Below, in pieces: positions 1-9,981 of a stretch of DNA of 64,000 nt. The notes beneath the pieces were generated by a model. That model had not been told where the DNA came from, searched no databases, and was given only the letters and a program-made list of their open reading frames with translations. Each line of letters begins with the position of its first letter. Position 1 is the stretch's first letter. A program made the position numbers and the translations under genes. This DNA comes from Ampullaceana balthica (Eukaryota > Mollusca > Gastropoda > Lymnaeidae): positions 27,501 to 91,500 of the forward strand of contig CALYLW010001004.1 in NCBI GenBank assembly GCA_944989445.1, written 5' to 3'.

Positions 1-370
1 ATTAAGATATGATGTGATCTACAGAAAAGGAAAGTGTTGTTTGTCATCGGGTTTTAATGAGTCGGTCTATTACTAGTATAATGTAATCAGACTTTAGGGG
101 AGAGAAACATTGACTCCAGATGGTAACTAAAGTTCTTGTTGTTTTCCGGGTTTAAAATGCATTTATTGTCATCGGGTTTAGGTAGTTGTAAACTTTTACT
201 GACGATCTACTTGAATTGAAGATTTGAAAAATACTAATATGAATGTTATAGATTGCTTTGTTATAGATAAAATTTGATTTTTTTCTTGCCTTGAGTTAGA
301 ATTTAAAAATTTCGCTTATTATTCCTAACGAAATCTTTGACCACAAAATAGATATAACTTTTATTAATCA
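1..370. other. AT-rich intergenic DNA
   Basis: No reading frame, RNA gene or recognisable repeat seen. It ends where the first GGGCCC-rich array begins. Confidence 0.5.
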
Positions 371-2512
371 CTAGCATACCCGTCGTGCGTTGCAAGGATC
401 TCAGTAAAAAGAAATACATATAGATAAAAAAGAAATTACTTTAAGGGTCACCGGGCCCATCAGTTTAACATATTACGTTCGAAAATCTGTTCATTTTCAT
501 TACAAATATATAAATATATTTATCTATTTTGCTCATTATCGTGTAAAATTGAATGGGGAATATAATACATGTATACTAAAAGTTTAGTAAAAACAAATTT
601 AGGGCCCCCAGTCCCGAGGAAATGTACATTAGGAGTTCAGTGCCATCTAATAATTTAATATAGACTCTTAAGTTTTTATATACCATGTTTGGTCAAAATC
701 CAGTTATTTTCTCATTATCTAACAATTAAACTAATTTTTATTTAGCTAATATAAGAAAAAATACATTAAGGTGCCCTCGGGCCCATTCGGTTCAAAAGAC
801 CTGTTTATTTCAATCTATTTCATAGTGGATATATTTCTCTATATTTATCTAGATATTTAATACTTGAATGGGGAATAAAATCTTAAAATTTTATGAAAAA
901 AAAACATTTTGGGCCCCCAGCCCCAAAGAAATGAACATTAGGAAATTAGTGCTCTATAGTAATTTAATATAGGCTCTTAAGTTTTTATATACCGAGTTTA
1001 GTCAAAATCCAGTTATTTTCTCATTTTTTAACACTTACAATATTTTTATATAGCTATTATAAGGAAAAAATATATTAAGGGGCCCCTGAGCCCATTCGGT
1101 TCAAGGTGTACATTTTGAAAACCTGTAAATTCAGTTTAATCATGCATATATTTCTCAAGATCGTTAAAAATAGAATTGCAAATAATATCTCAAACATATA
1201 CGAAAAATAGACATTTCGGGGCCCCCGGCCCAATCATGTAAGATGTAAATTTCAACATGCTGTTCATTTTAATTCAGTTTCATCATGGATATATTTCTCA
1301 AGATCGTTAAAAATAGAATGGCAAATAATATCTCAAACATATTAGAAAAAAAAGACATTTGGGGCCCCCAGCCCTGAACAATTGGATATTAGACGTGCAA
1401 TGCCCTTTTTTATTTTAATATGGGCTACCAAGTTTTTATATACAAAGTTTGGTTAAGATCCATTTATTTACTCAGTAGCTATCACATAAACTAATTTTTA
1501 TATAGCTCATATAAGCAAAAAACGACATTAAGGGCCCCAGGGCCCAAATAGTGCAAGATGTCAAGTTGAAAACACCTGTTTATTTCAATCAATTTCATAG
1601 CGGTTATATTTCTCTATATTTATCTGGATCTTTAATAATTGAATGGGGAATAAAATCTTAAATGTTTATGAAAAAAGACATTTTGGGCCCCCAGCCCCAA
1701 ACAAATGAACATTAGGAAATTAGTGCGCTATAGTATTTCAATATTGGCTACCAAGTTTTTATATACAAAGTTTGGTTAAGATCCATCAATTTACCTAATT
1801 ATTTTTTATATAGCTCATATAAGAAAAAATACTATTATGGGCCCCCCGCGCCCAATGAGTGTTAAATTTTGCAAAAAATTGCCTATTATCATCCAGGAGC
1901 GTACTCAAAAGTCTCCCAAAAGTTTCATGACGATCGGATGAATGGTTTAGTCAGCTATAAAGGATATACATACATACATACACACTTTGATTTATATATA
2001 TATATATAAGATTAGCAAAAACAACATTAAGGGCCCCGGGCCCAATCGGTGCAAGAAATTAACTTTAAAATACCTGTTCATTTCAATCTGGATCATGATA
2101 GATATATTAGTCAATGCTTTTCAAGATCGTGTAAATCATAACGGGAATAAAGTATTTAACGCTTACAAAAAAAAGATTTTGGGCCCCCGGCCCTGAAGGA
2201 ACGGACATTAGGAGTTCAATGCCATATGGTACTTTAATATAGACTATCAAGTTGTTATGTACCAAGTTTGGTCAAGATCCATTCATTTTCCAAGCAGCTA
2301 AGCCCTAAACTAATTTTTATATAGCTCATATAAGAAAACAATACTCATTATGGGCCCCCGGCGCCCCATGAGTGTTAAATTTAGAAAAAAAGTAGCCTAT
2401 TTCTATCCCGGGAGCGTACTCAAAAGTCTCCAAAAGTTTCATGGCGATCGGATGAATGGTTTAGTCAGCTATAACAGACATGCATACTTACATACATACA
2501 TACATTGGTTTT
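371..2512 (+). repeat. GGGCCC-rich repeat array 1
   Basis: The array opens with ctagcatacccgtcgtgcg. It then alternates two block types about 300 bp apart: one around 'ttaagggccccNgggccc..cggtgcaag' (near 447, 770, 1078, 1531, 2028) and one around 'gggcccccagcccc..gaa' (near 600, 908, 1217, 1368, 1684, 2178). It closes twice (near 1930-1990 and 2445-2500) with a tail reading cgatcggatgaatggtttag followed by catacata-type short repeats. The same head, blocks and tail recur at 15466-18930. The head, read in reverse, ends in CTAG followed by T, as in some Helitron 3' ends, but no convincing terminal hairpin was found, so the class is open. Confidence 0.75.
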
Positions 2513-5210
2513 TAGATTATTATTGTTCCTTTTCTTTATTTTGTTATTCTTTTTTTTAATTCGAAAAATAATATAATTTTAAAGTTACATTTTTAAAACT
2601 TTAAATTGATGCACAACATTAGTTTAATTATTATGTGGAATATCTTTAGTGGTAACAAAGAAAATAGAATAATATAATTTGTTTTTTACCTATATTAGTA
2701 GGCAAACTTTATCTGTCAAAATTAGAATGAGATGACTTTCATTGCTAAATGTCGTGTATGTTGTCACATGTTGATGTTGATTTGTTGTAATTTGATCGGG
2801 TGTGTAAAAATTTACTTCCACTTGAGCTCCTGTCTGAGAATTTGACCAGGACAATATCTTTCCCCTGTGTTTGGTGTTAAATTACAATAACTAGTGAAAT
2901 ATCTTCATCAATAACACTAAACTTTCTTTTCAGATATGTACTAGCGGAAACATGTATAGGCATTTATGAGCAAATTTTTCCACAGTTACATGTTGTAAAT
3001 TAGAGCTACAATGGATATTTTAAAACAATAACTTTAATTAAAAATATTGATGGTTCATTATGAAGTCGTATATCACTAACATTTTAGGAATGTGCAACTG
3101 ACTGTAAAATTTCAACTTAAACATAATCAAAAAACTAGCCAAAAACCTACTATATTTTAACAATAACACTTTTTAAAGAGAGAACACGAAAACACAAAAC
3201 ATTTAAATTTTCATTAATCAACGTACATAAAAATGCACTCACCATTCTTAATCTGATAATCCCTAAATTACAAATATCTAAATAATAGACGCGAGGTAAA
3301 TTCACTAAGTTTGATTTCAAAGCTTTATTAGGTAAATCATATGCTGAACGCTTTTGTCTTTTCAAAATCCAGTGAAGTTTTTTTTTAAAAGGGTATTTAT
3401 TTTGTTTTACATTTAAAAAGACACTAGATATCAAGCCACTGATATGTTTAGAAGTTCATTTAAAAGTTAACTTCAGGGTAAGCTTAAGTGTACTAGTAAT
3501 ATCGGTGAGTCTTACTGACATATGAATCTAGGATAAATAATATTAACATGTTAAAATAAAGCAGAAAAAAAACGCAGATGAATGTTTTTAGTTTATTATT
3601 TAATTTAAATGTAAATTTAAAAAAAAATTAAAAATAATAAAAGGATTTCTCTAGAATACAATTTGAAAATGGATTATATTTTTGCTTTTAAATAGCATAA
3701 TCTTTGTATAATAATAGTTATTAAGTTAATCATGCATAATTAAACAGCAAAGTTAAAATGAACTTGAACATTACTTGTGTTTCAGACAAATACTTTATGA
3801 ATGAATATTGATCTTTATTTAAAAGAGCTAATATGCATTGGTGTGAAAATAATTTTAAAATCTAAAAATGTTAAAAATATGTAGCTCTAAGAAGAATATG
3901 AATATAAACAAGTAACTGCCAACTATAACTATAAACATGAGCTAAATACCACTACTGAAAATTACACAAACCAGCGTAAATACACGGTATCAGCTACCAT
4001 GTCAGGAAATCAGACTTACAGGTTTGCTGTGTTGATGTTTTCAAATATCACATCATGAAAATTACAGGTGACAGCTTTAAAGAAATTGACATAAAAGTAA
4101 CATAAAGACATATAACTTGAAATGTAAACTTAAAAATATCAAATAAAAGTAACGTTCAGAAATGATATGAAATATAATTTTTGAAATTATTTAAATTAAT
4201 TCATAATATATCCTTGTAATGTATATTTCAAATTATACATATCTTAACGAGAACGTTTAATTACTACAAATGTTCATAGTTTACACTTTATCTTTAAAAA
4301 AATATTTTTTTAAAAATGAATATAAATAATGTATTTTATCAATCTTCATAACATCAGCAAATATCAAATATATAACGTTTTCCTAGAGCTGTATATGCTA
4401 TTTTAGTTTAAAGAAGCCAGCTTAAAGCAACTTTTTTGTTTTAAATACAATTTGTGAGGTCCTTATATCAGAAGTACTATTCTACTTTCTGAAAACAAAT
4501 AACATATAATTCACCATCATGTAGATCCCGTTGCGTACTCAAGTATTTGTACAAATTAATTTGTTTTTAATTTAAATTCAATAATTTGGAATAAACATGA
4601 TGTCAAACTGTATTTTCACATTTAATTCCTCAGTAAGTAAGTACTTGTGAGAGTTTTTAATCGTTATGTATGCAAAGAATGATCATATTCAGCAATGTTT
4701 GGTGGCACCGATACTTCAACGCCATTCTTGGTCATAAATTTAATTAGTTTGAGATAGAAAAACAATGCAACAAGCATTGAATATATATGCATGGCTCTTT
4801 TTTCAATAATTACAAAGTTATGAACAAAATAGTGTGCGAAGATCTAAAATTAGATCACAGTTTTTAGACGTAATTATAAAGGTAGATAAGAATGAAAATA
4901 ATTCACACAAAAATCATAACTTTTCTCCTTTAAAAGTCATAATTATTGTGGTGTCAATGGAAAGCTTTAAGCAAGCTCTTTCCAATGATATGCTATTTGT
5001 TTATGTCAGTTGTATTTGAAATTTTGAGCTGGGGTGCCTTAGAAATTAATGAAGATAGAACCCTGCAATTTGGGGGATACATTAATAACACATACTTAAA
5101 CAAAAAACAACACAGTAGCTGTGAATTAATTAAAAATATTTTATAAAACATGACCATATAAGAACAAGGGGTCAATAGCGACATATGTAAAAAAAAATAT
5201 GTTTTACTAC
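2513..5210. other. AT-rich DNA without recognisable genes
   Basis: Only short chance reading frames with low-complexity translation. No splice-bordered exon, transposon end or RNA gene was recognised. Confidence 0.5.
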
Positions 5211-5214
5211 AAAA

Positions 5215-5860
5215 TAGCATAACTTTTAAACCAACAATGCCATAACTGTACAATTTTCAGTACAAACAGATAATGCCTAACTGAAATTATTGCAAATAAA
5301 AGAACACATTTAATGCAGATCAGATAATTTATGCATATTTTAAAAAAAAACATAGATCGAAAATCAAACTTGGCAGACAATTTACAAATAAATGTATAAC
5401 TTAAAACTATTAAAGCTTTTGCTATGAAAATTTCAGTACAAACAGATTATGCCCATTAGAAATTAATGCCAATTATAAAATACATTAAATGCAGATCAGA
5501 TAATATAGGCATATTAAAGACAAAAACATGGATGGAAAATCGAAATTGGCCGACAGTTTATATTTAATACATAACTTTAAAATTATTAAAGCTTTTTCTA
5601 TAAAAAATTCAGTACAAACAGATTATGTAAATTACAAAACAAATGCATATAAATAATACATAAAATGCAAATCAAAAATTGTAAGCATAATTTTAAAAAT
5701 ACACGCGCATGAAAACAACTAAATATGGCCAACACATTTTAAATTTAAATGTGTTAAATGTGTAGCTTTAAGATTAATAAATCTATTGCAATGCAATTTT
5801 CAGAACAAACATATAATTTTAGTTGAAACCAATTCATATAATAAAACAAACCCGTAAAAC
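5215..5860. repeat. Degenerate tandem repeat, period about 176 bp
   Basis: The marker cagtacaaacaga starts at 5258 and 5434 and recurs at 5610; a worn version (cagaacaaacata) is at 5801. The spacings are 176, 176 and 191 bp. Between markers the order 'taactttaaaa..ttaaagctttt', 'aaatgcagatcagataat..gcatatt' and 'gaaaatcgaa.ttgg' repeats. About 3.5 units are present, each diverged. The unit is of nucleosome length and looks like an old minisatellite or satellite fragment. Confidence 0.7.
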
Positions 5861-5865
5861 AATTT

Positions 5866-6372
5866 TTTTGACTATAAATCCCTTATTTTTGAGACATAAC
5901 TAAAAGTATTGATTATGTTAAAACGCGACAAATAATTACAGACTAAATCTGTCTTAACTCCCCTTTGCTTTTAACCGGTTGGGAGAGGGGAAAGGTCTTG
6001 TCACAGATCGCTGGACCGAGCTCAGCGGACACGCAAAATGAAAACAAAAGCACGCCGGTACACCTGGTTAAAACACGATATGTGTTCAACTGTGGCTGGG
6101 GTGAAGTCAAGTGACCCGTAAAATGTAAACGATAGCGACAGCTACATATAGTTTATATAGATAAACTAAAAATGCATTAATTAAATAAATGTACGTTCGA
6201 TAGATCTGAATTTTTGATACAATTGTTAGGTGACACGTGTCCGTGTGCCAAATTTCAGCTCGATTGCATGACGGTAATAGGGTCATTTTTTACTTTTGTT
6301 TTTTCCGCGGTGCCCGCCCAAGACAGAGAGACAGAGAGAGACGTCGGTGAAATCAATATGAGGGATTTAATT
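5866..6372 (+). mobile_element. TAAATCCCTTATA-family MITE-like unit
   Basis: Starts 'gactataaatccctta' plus 'gagacataactaaaagt' and ends '..atgagggatttaatt'. The ends are short inverted copies (taaatccctta against agggattta). The interior has the family order: cgcgaca..acagactaa, ccctttgct.., gctggaccgagctcagcg, gataaactaaaaatgcatta, gtgacacgtgtccgtgtgcc, tttttactttt, then a purine-rich gagaga tract. Seen again at 23.9, 42.3-47.7 and 51.5-52.4 kb. No coding capacity. Confidence 0.65.
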
Positions 6373-6644
6373 TTAAAAAAATACAATTCAAGAAATTTAT
6401 ACATAATTTTAAAATATTAGTGAGCAGAAAAACCGCGCACGGCCGAGACAATTTACATTTAAAATTGTAACTTTAACACCAAGAAGGCTAAGGCAATTAA
6501 ATTGTTAGTTAAACAAGGAGTTCACTGATAATCAAAACAAATAAATAAAGATTTAATTCAAATGCAGATTATATAACTATGCATTATTAAAAAAAATTAG
6601 TTTATGACAAAATAAATAACTGAAACTTGCAAATTAAAACATTT

Positions 6645-6913
6645 TAAAAATTGACCACTTGTGTCCAAGGCAGGATGGCCATCCCAGTAAAAGCACAATA
6701 TCATATGCAGTCCCTGTCAATCTGAAAACGAAAGAAAGAAAAAAAATAAACTAAAGAAAATGAGAGTAACCCATGATAACATCAGAAACTAAATGAGATA
6801 ATGTTATTTATGACAGAAAATACTAACTTACAATAAAACAGTAAAGCAGTCCATTCTACCAGAAAAGAGCATGGACAGCTTTTCCTTAAAGATCTGACAG
6901 AATAGAAACTGTC
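6645..6913 (-). other. Candidate 3' untranslated exons of the minus-strand gene
   Basis: After the stop codon at 6914-6916 the minus strand continues to a donor-like TTG|TAAGT (GT at 6831-6830), then a ~108-base intron with a pyrimidine run ending CGTTTTCAG, and resumes at 6721 with ATTGACAGGGACTGC. This fits a spliced 3' UTR. No AATAAA was found downstream, so the gene end is not fixed. Confidence 0.35.
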
Positions 6914-7078
6914 TCAAAAAAATTGTGGAAACGGTTGGTAGTTCTTGCTCCTCAGCTCAAGCAGCACATCATCCTCGTCTATAGGTAGATTAAACACGTC
7001 TTCCTCTCTCGTCAGTATCAGTCCAGGGTGTTTGTTGATCTCCTCCAGGCTGGCTATGCATGTCCTCATGTGTGGTAT
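6914..7078 (-). CDS. Terminal coding exon of an unrecognised host gene
   Basis: On the minus strand a pyrimidine-poor but valid AG acceptor (..AATGAACAG) precedes 54 sense codons and a TGA. The peptide begins IPHMRTCIASLEEINKH, runs through an acidic stretch (LPIDEDDVLLELR) and ends YQPFPQFF. Codon content is balanced and far less AT-rich than the flanks, which favours a real exon. It starts in phase 0, matching the exon at 9919-9981, to which it would splice as ..NHLEM|IPHMR... A run of seven T just before the stop means one indel would change the last residues. I do not recognise the protein. The Penelope-like element lies in the intron between the two exons. Confidence 0.5.
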   Translation of the reverse strand: MPHMRTCIASLEEINKHPGLILTREEDVFNLPIDEDDVLLELRSKNYQPFPQFF

Positions 7079-7144
7079 CTGTTCATTAAACATTATTTAA
7101 AATTCATTAAACATTTTACAAAATAAAGAAAAGTCTAAAGACAA

Positions 7145-7157
7145 TACCGTAATCAAG
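7145..7157. repeat. Target-site duplication, left copy (13 bp)
   Basis: taccgtaatcaag, identical to 9835-9847. The pair brackets the Penelope-like insertion exactly. Confidence 0.9.
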
Positions 7158-7658
7158 GTAAATGCATAAAATAAAAACAGGGTATTAGTAGGCCTGACAG
7201 GACGTAACACAACAGCGAACGTTTCGGCAAAGAGCCTTCTTCAACGGACAAATAGTACACAAATGAAACGAATAAAACGAAATAATAGAAAAAAACACTT
7301 AGCTGCGGTGAAATCCAAGTAGTCCAGTAGAGATAAAGCAAGGAGAGAAAAGTAAGAGCTTAAATAGGAAAGGAAAGGGTGGGTGTGGCCAATCAATCAG
7401 CTTGTCAGTGCGAACACAACGTTGATCCCATGTGGTGTAAGAGTCCCATATTCATGGATTAGTCTATTCTCCAGACTGACCCGGCCGGGTGTGTTTGTAC
7501 AAGAAACCAAGGCGGTGACAGACATGTCATCGACGCCCATGTGGTCCCGTCCATTGAAGTGTCGGGAGACAGGACACTGTTTGTCTTGTTTAATGGCACG
7601 TACATGTTCCGCGATACGGCAAGAGAGTAACCTCCCCGTTTCACCAATGTACTTCAAA
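7158..7658 (-). repeat. Left inverted arm of the Penelope-like element
   Basis: This 501-bp segment is the reverse complement of 9291-9791. The match runs from gtaaatgcataaaat on the outside to acttcaaa on the inside. It carries the 3' half of the GIY-YIG frame, the 3' UTR and a hammerhead-like motif. Confidence 0.9.
7201..7251 (-). ncRNA. Hammerhead-like ribozyme motif, left arm
   Basis: On the minus strand: TTGAAGA, then stem II GGC..GCC, then GAA, then ACGT paired with a later ACGT, and C at the expected cleavage position. This matches the order of a hammerhead core (CUGANGA - stem II - GAA - stem III - UH). Hammerheads are reported in Penelope-like elements. Against it: U stands where C3 is expected, an extra A precedes stem II, and stem I pairing is weak. 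Confidence 0.4.
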
Positions 7659-7785
7659 GGACAGCGCTTACACACAATGGTGTAGACCACATTGCGGCTA
7701 GTACAAAGATAGCCATTCCTAATCTTGAATATCCCCTTAGGGAAGACAATCTGGTCCGTCTGGGTAACAAATGGGACATGTCTTG
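7397..7785 (-). CDS. GIY-YIG endonuclease domain of the Penelope-like element (frameshifted from RT)
   Basis: The endonuclease that Penelope-like elements use to nick DNA at the insertion site. Visible features: VVYTIVCKRC followed by KYIGETGR (the GIY..YIG core), then a Cys/His-bearing helix region (CRIAEHVRAI, CPVSRHFNGRDH) and a conserved end ENRLIHEYGTLTPHGIN. It lies in a different frame from the RT that precedes it: RT ends near 7737 with a Cys-rich CGRNRCKTCPIC stretch while the endonuclease is already open upstream. In intact family members both sit in one polyprotein, so a single indel near 7740-7785 probably separated them. The domain itself has no stop codon. Confidence 0.85.
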
Positions 7786-9290
7786 CAGCGATTACGACCA
7801 CATGGCTTGGTGCCCAGATGGGAGGACGGAATAAGCAGACGGCTACGAACCAATAGGTCTCGCAGATTTTTATCCCTCCTGAATACAATGAGGGGTGGGG
7901 TGGAAAATATGTTGTTTGTCTCAGGGTCCGCGAGGAGGATGGTGCGGTTTTTCAAAAATATTTCCTTTGCTCTGATGTTGTGGGGATGGTATGTGAGCAC
8001 CAATTTGCTCCTTTCATTACTATCACTGGAGCGTGATACAAAGGCGTCGGCACGAGTGAAGTTTTTAACTCGCTGAAGTGCAGATTGAAGTATAGCTTCA
8101 GGGTAAGACCTTTGTCTAAAAAACTCCACCATTTCCAACGCCTTTTCCAAAAAGTCCTCATTAGATTGACACAGCCTACGGAGGCGAAGGAGTTGTGAAA
8201 ATGGAATAGAATCCTTACAGGATTTGGGATGAGACGAGGGATAGAGTAGGTAAGAGTGACTGTCCGTAGGTTTGAAGTAGGCCGAAGTGAGGAGGCAGTT
8301 CTTCTGGAGAGTTACAGTAATGTCCAGGAAATTAACCGATAGTTCGGAAATCGTGTGAGTGAACTTAATGGAGGGGTGAAAAGAATCAACAAAGTTGATG
8401 AACCTGTCAAGTTCACTCCTCTCCATATGAGTGACCCCAATGCCGTCATCAATGTATCTTTTATAAAATTCGGGGAGGCGACCAGTGTATTCTTGTTCCA
8501 CTCTGTGCTCGAAATGGCCCATGAACAAGCATGCATAGCTGGGTCCCATTTTAGTCCCCATGGCGACCCCACTGATTTGGTCAAAGAACTGGCCATTGAA
8601 CTCAAACGAGTTGAGGGTTAAGACCAATTCCGCCAAGCGTAGTAAGGCGTGTGTAGGTATATTGGGGTGAGGTTGTCTGTCCAAAAAGTATTGCACAGCC
8701 AGAAGGCCATCGTTGTGGGGAATGGATGTATAGAGGGAACATACATCAAGAAGGAACAGATAGTTCTTTACGTTTGGATTGATGCTCAGAGAGTCGAATG
8801 TCCGTAAGGCATGGTTGGTGTCCTTAATGTACGTAGGAAGGGATGCCACTATCGGTTGGAAGACACCATCCAAGAATTCAGAAATGTGTTCTGTTGGACA
8901 AGAACATGCAGAGATAATAGGTCTACCAGGGTTACCATTCTTGTGAATTTTAGGAAGGAGATAAAAGGATGGCTTACCCAGGTCACTGTCAAAAATGTGC
9001 ATCCTGGACGCTGATTGAGGTAGAGCGCATTCTGTTATCAACTCATCGATGGTCTTTTTAACCACCGTGTTGTTTTTAATGATGGGATCTGTGGCTCTCT
9101 GTTGGTAGAACTGGGTGTCCTCCAGTTGTCTCTGAGCTTCCTTAATATACAACTCCTTATCCCATACAACTACGGCCCCGCCTTTGTCGGCCGGTTTGAT
9201 GACAATGTCTTTACGGCTGCGCAATAAAGACAAAGCTGTCGACTCAACTTTAGAAAGGTTGGATTGACGGAGTCGAGGAAACAAAAGGTT
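7737..9290 (-). CDS. Penelope-like reverse transcriptase
   Basis: RNA-directed DNA polymerase. About 517 residues belong to the core, from NLLFPRL to the stop at 7737. Motifs in order: IKPADKGGAVVVW near the N-terminus (typical of Penelope RT), LLPKIHKNGNPGRPIIS, LDVCSLYTSIPH (motif A aspartate), GVAMGTKMGPSYA (motif B), the catalytic YIDD box, VNFLDITV, and a C-terminal Cys cluster CGRNRCKTC. The open frame extends upstream to an ATG at 9566, but that first ~92-codon part is antisense of the GIY-YIG frame in the right arm, so it is probably not native protein. The RT core has no internal stop, unusual for this window, so loss of function lies mainly in the frameshift to the endonuclease. Confidence 0.93.
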   Translation of the reverse strand, partial: NLLFPRLRQSNLSKVESTALSLLRSRKDIVIKPADKGGAVVVWDKELYIKEAQRQLEDTQFYQQRATDPIIKNNTVVKKTIDELITECALPQSASRMHIFDSDLGKPSFYLLPKIHKNGNPGRPIISACSCPTEHISEFLDGVFQPIVASLPTYIKDTNHALRTFDSLSINPNVKNYLFLLDVCSLYTSIPHNDGLLAVQYFLDRQPHPNIPTHALLRLAELVLTLNSFEFNGQFFDQISGVAMGTKMGPSYACLFMGHFEHRVEQEYTGRLPEFYKRYIDDGIGVTHMERSELDRFINFVDSFHPSIKFTHTISELSVNFLDITVTLQKNCLLTSAYFKPTDSHSYLLYPSSHPKSCKDSIPFSQLLRLRRLCQSNEDFLEKALEMVEFFRQRSYPEAILQSALQRVKNFTRADAFVSRSSDSNERSKLVLTYHPHNIRAKEIFLKNRTILLADPETNNIFSTPPLIVFRRDKNLRDLLVRSRLLIPSSHLGTKPCGRNRCKTCPICYPDGPDCLP

Positions 9291-9291
9291 T

Positions 9292-9552
9292 TTGAAGTAC
9301 ATTGGTGAAACGGGGAGGTTACTCTCTTGCCGTATCGCGGAACACGTACGTGCCATTAAACAAGACAAACAGTGTCCTTTCTCCCGACACTTCAATGGAC
9401 GGGACCACGTGGGCGTCGATGACATGTCTGTCACCGCCTTGGTTTCTTGTACAAACACACCCGGCCGGGTCAGTCTGGAGAATAGACTAATCCATGAATA
9501 TGGGACTCTTACACCACATGGGATCAACGTTGTGTTCGCACTGACAAGCTGA
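9292..9552 (+). pseudogene. GIY-YIG C-terminal fragment in the right arm
   Basis: Eighty-six open codons beginning KYIGETGRLLSCRIAEHV and ending HGINVVFALTS with a stop, nearly identical to the endonuclease end at 7397-7655 on the other strand. The N-terminal GIY half is absent, so it is a truncated copy without independent function. Confidence 0.85.
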
Positions 9553-9696
9553 TTGATTGGCCACACCCACCCTTTACTTTCCTATTTAAGCTCTTACTTT
9601 TCTCTCCTTGCTTTATCTCTACTGGACTACTTGGATTTCACCGCAGCTAAGTGTTTTTTTCTATTATTTCGTTTTATTCGTTTCATTTGTGTACTA

Positions 9697-9754
9697 TTTG
9701 TCCGTTGAAGAAGGCTCTTTGCCGAAACGTTCGCTGTTGTGTTACGTCCTGTAA
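9697..9754 (+). ncRNA. Hammerhead-like ribozyme motif, right arm
   Basis: TTGAAGA at 9705-9711, stem II GGC (9713-9715) with GCC (9721-9723), GAA at 9724-9726, stem III ACGT (9727-9730) with ACGT (9744-9747), and C9748 as predicted cleavage base. The same order appears near 22325 and 62364 in other copies. Departures from consensus (U for C3, an extra A before stem II) are shared by all copies, so activity is uncertain. Confidence 0.4.
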
Positions 9755-9834
9755 GGCCTACTAATACCCTGTTTTTATTTTATGCATTTACCTTTTTAAA
9801 AGCCTGATTGCAGTCTCACCCCCATTACTTTATT

Positions 9835-9847
9835 TACCGTAATCAAG
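9835..9847. repeat. Target-site duplication, right copy (13 bp)
   Basis: taccgtaatcaag, identical to 7145-7157. Confidence 0.9.
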
Positions 9848-9918
9848 TGGCTTTAAAAAAAGACAAAGTTCAAAATATTTAAGTGCAGAAATTATGCAGA
9901 CAAAATTAATATACTCAC

Positions 9919-9981
9919 CATCTCCAAATGATTTAAGCCCCTTGAGTCTTCTAGTTCCCGGTCAAACATTTCACAAAAAGA
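9919..9981 (-). CDS. Upstream coding exon of the same unrecognised host gene
   Basis: Minus strand: an AG acceptor (..GATTTTTAAG), exactly 21 codons (SFCEMFDRELEDSRGLNHLEM), then a strong donor GTGAGTAT. Both borders are in phase 0, and the downstream exon at 6914-7078 also starts in phase 0, so the two join in frame without a stop. The intervening intron is about 2.8 kb and holds the whole Penelope-like element; without it the intron would be about 0.15 kb. The protein family was not recognised. Confidence 0.45.

Larger units (their letters stand above)
9291..9791 (+). repeat. Right inverted arm of the Penelope-like element
   Basis: Inverted 501-bp copy of 7158-7658. It starts abruptly inside the GIY-YIG coding region at KYIGETG and runs through the stop codon and 3' UTR, so it resembles a 5'-truncated copy placed head-on against the full element. 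Confidence 0.9.
7158..9834 (-). mobile_element. Penelope-like retroelement with 501-bp inverted arms
   Basis: A ~2.68-kb insertion bounded by a perfect 13-bp target duplication. The order on the plus strand is: left arm 7158-7658 (3' UTR and end of the GIY-YIG frame, minus sense), a 1.63-kb core coding RT on the minus strand, right arm 9291-9791 (an inverted copy of the left arm, with few differences), and a further 43 bp (9792-9834) present only on the right. RT plus a C-terminal GIY-YIG endonuclease is the signature of Penelope-like elements, and terminal inverted or tandem partial copies are known in that group. The near-identity of the arms and the perfect target duplication point to a young insertion, yet the RT-to-endonuclease junction is frameshifted. 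It sits in the intron of the candidate minus-strand gene. Confidence 0.93.

Noticed and set aside
5215..5860. Possible CRISPR-like array
   Set aside because: The repeats are about 176 bp and diverged along their whole length, with no short identical repeats and unique spacers; this is animal DNA.
7383..7685. 100-codon plus-strand open frame
   Set aside because: It is the antisense of the GIY-YIG coding region; the same frame forms the first ~92 codons of the RT reading frame through the inverted right arm.
9291..9566. N-terminal ~92 codons of the long minus-strand RT frame as native protein
   Set aside because: They are antisense of the GIY-YIG fragment in the right arm. The ATG at 9566 is therefore probably not the original start of the RT.
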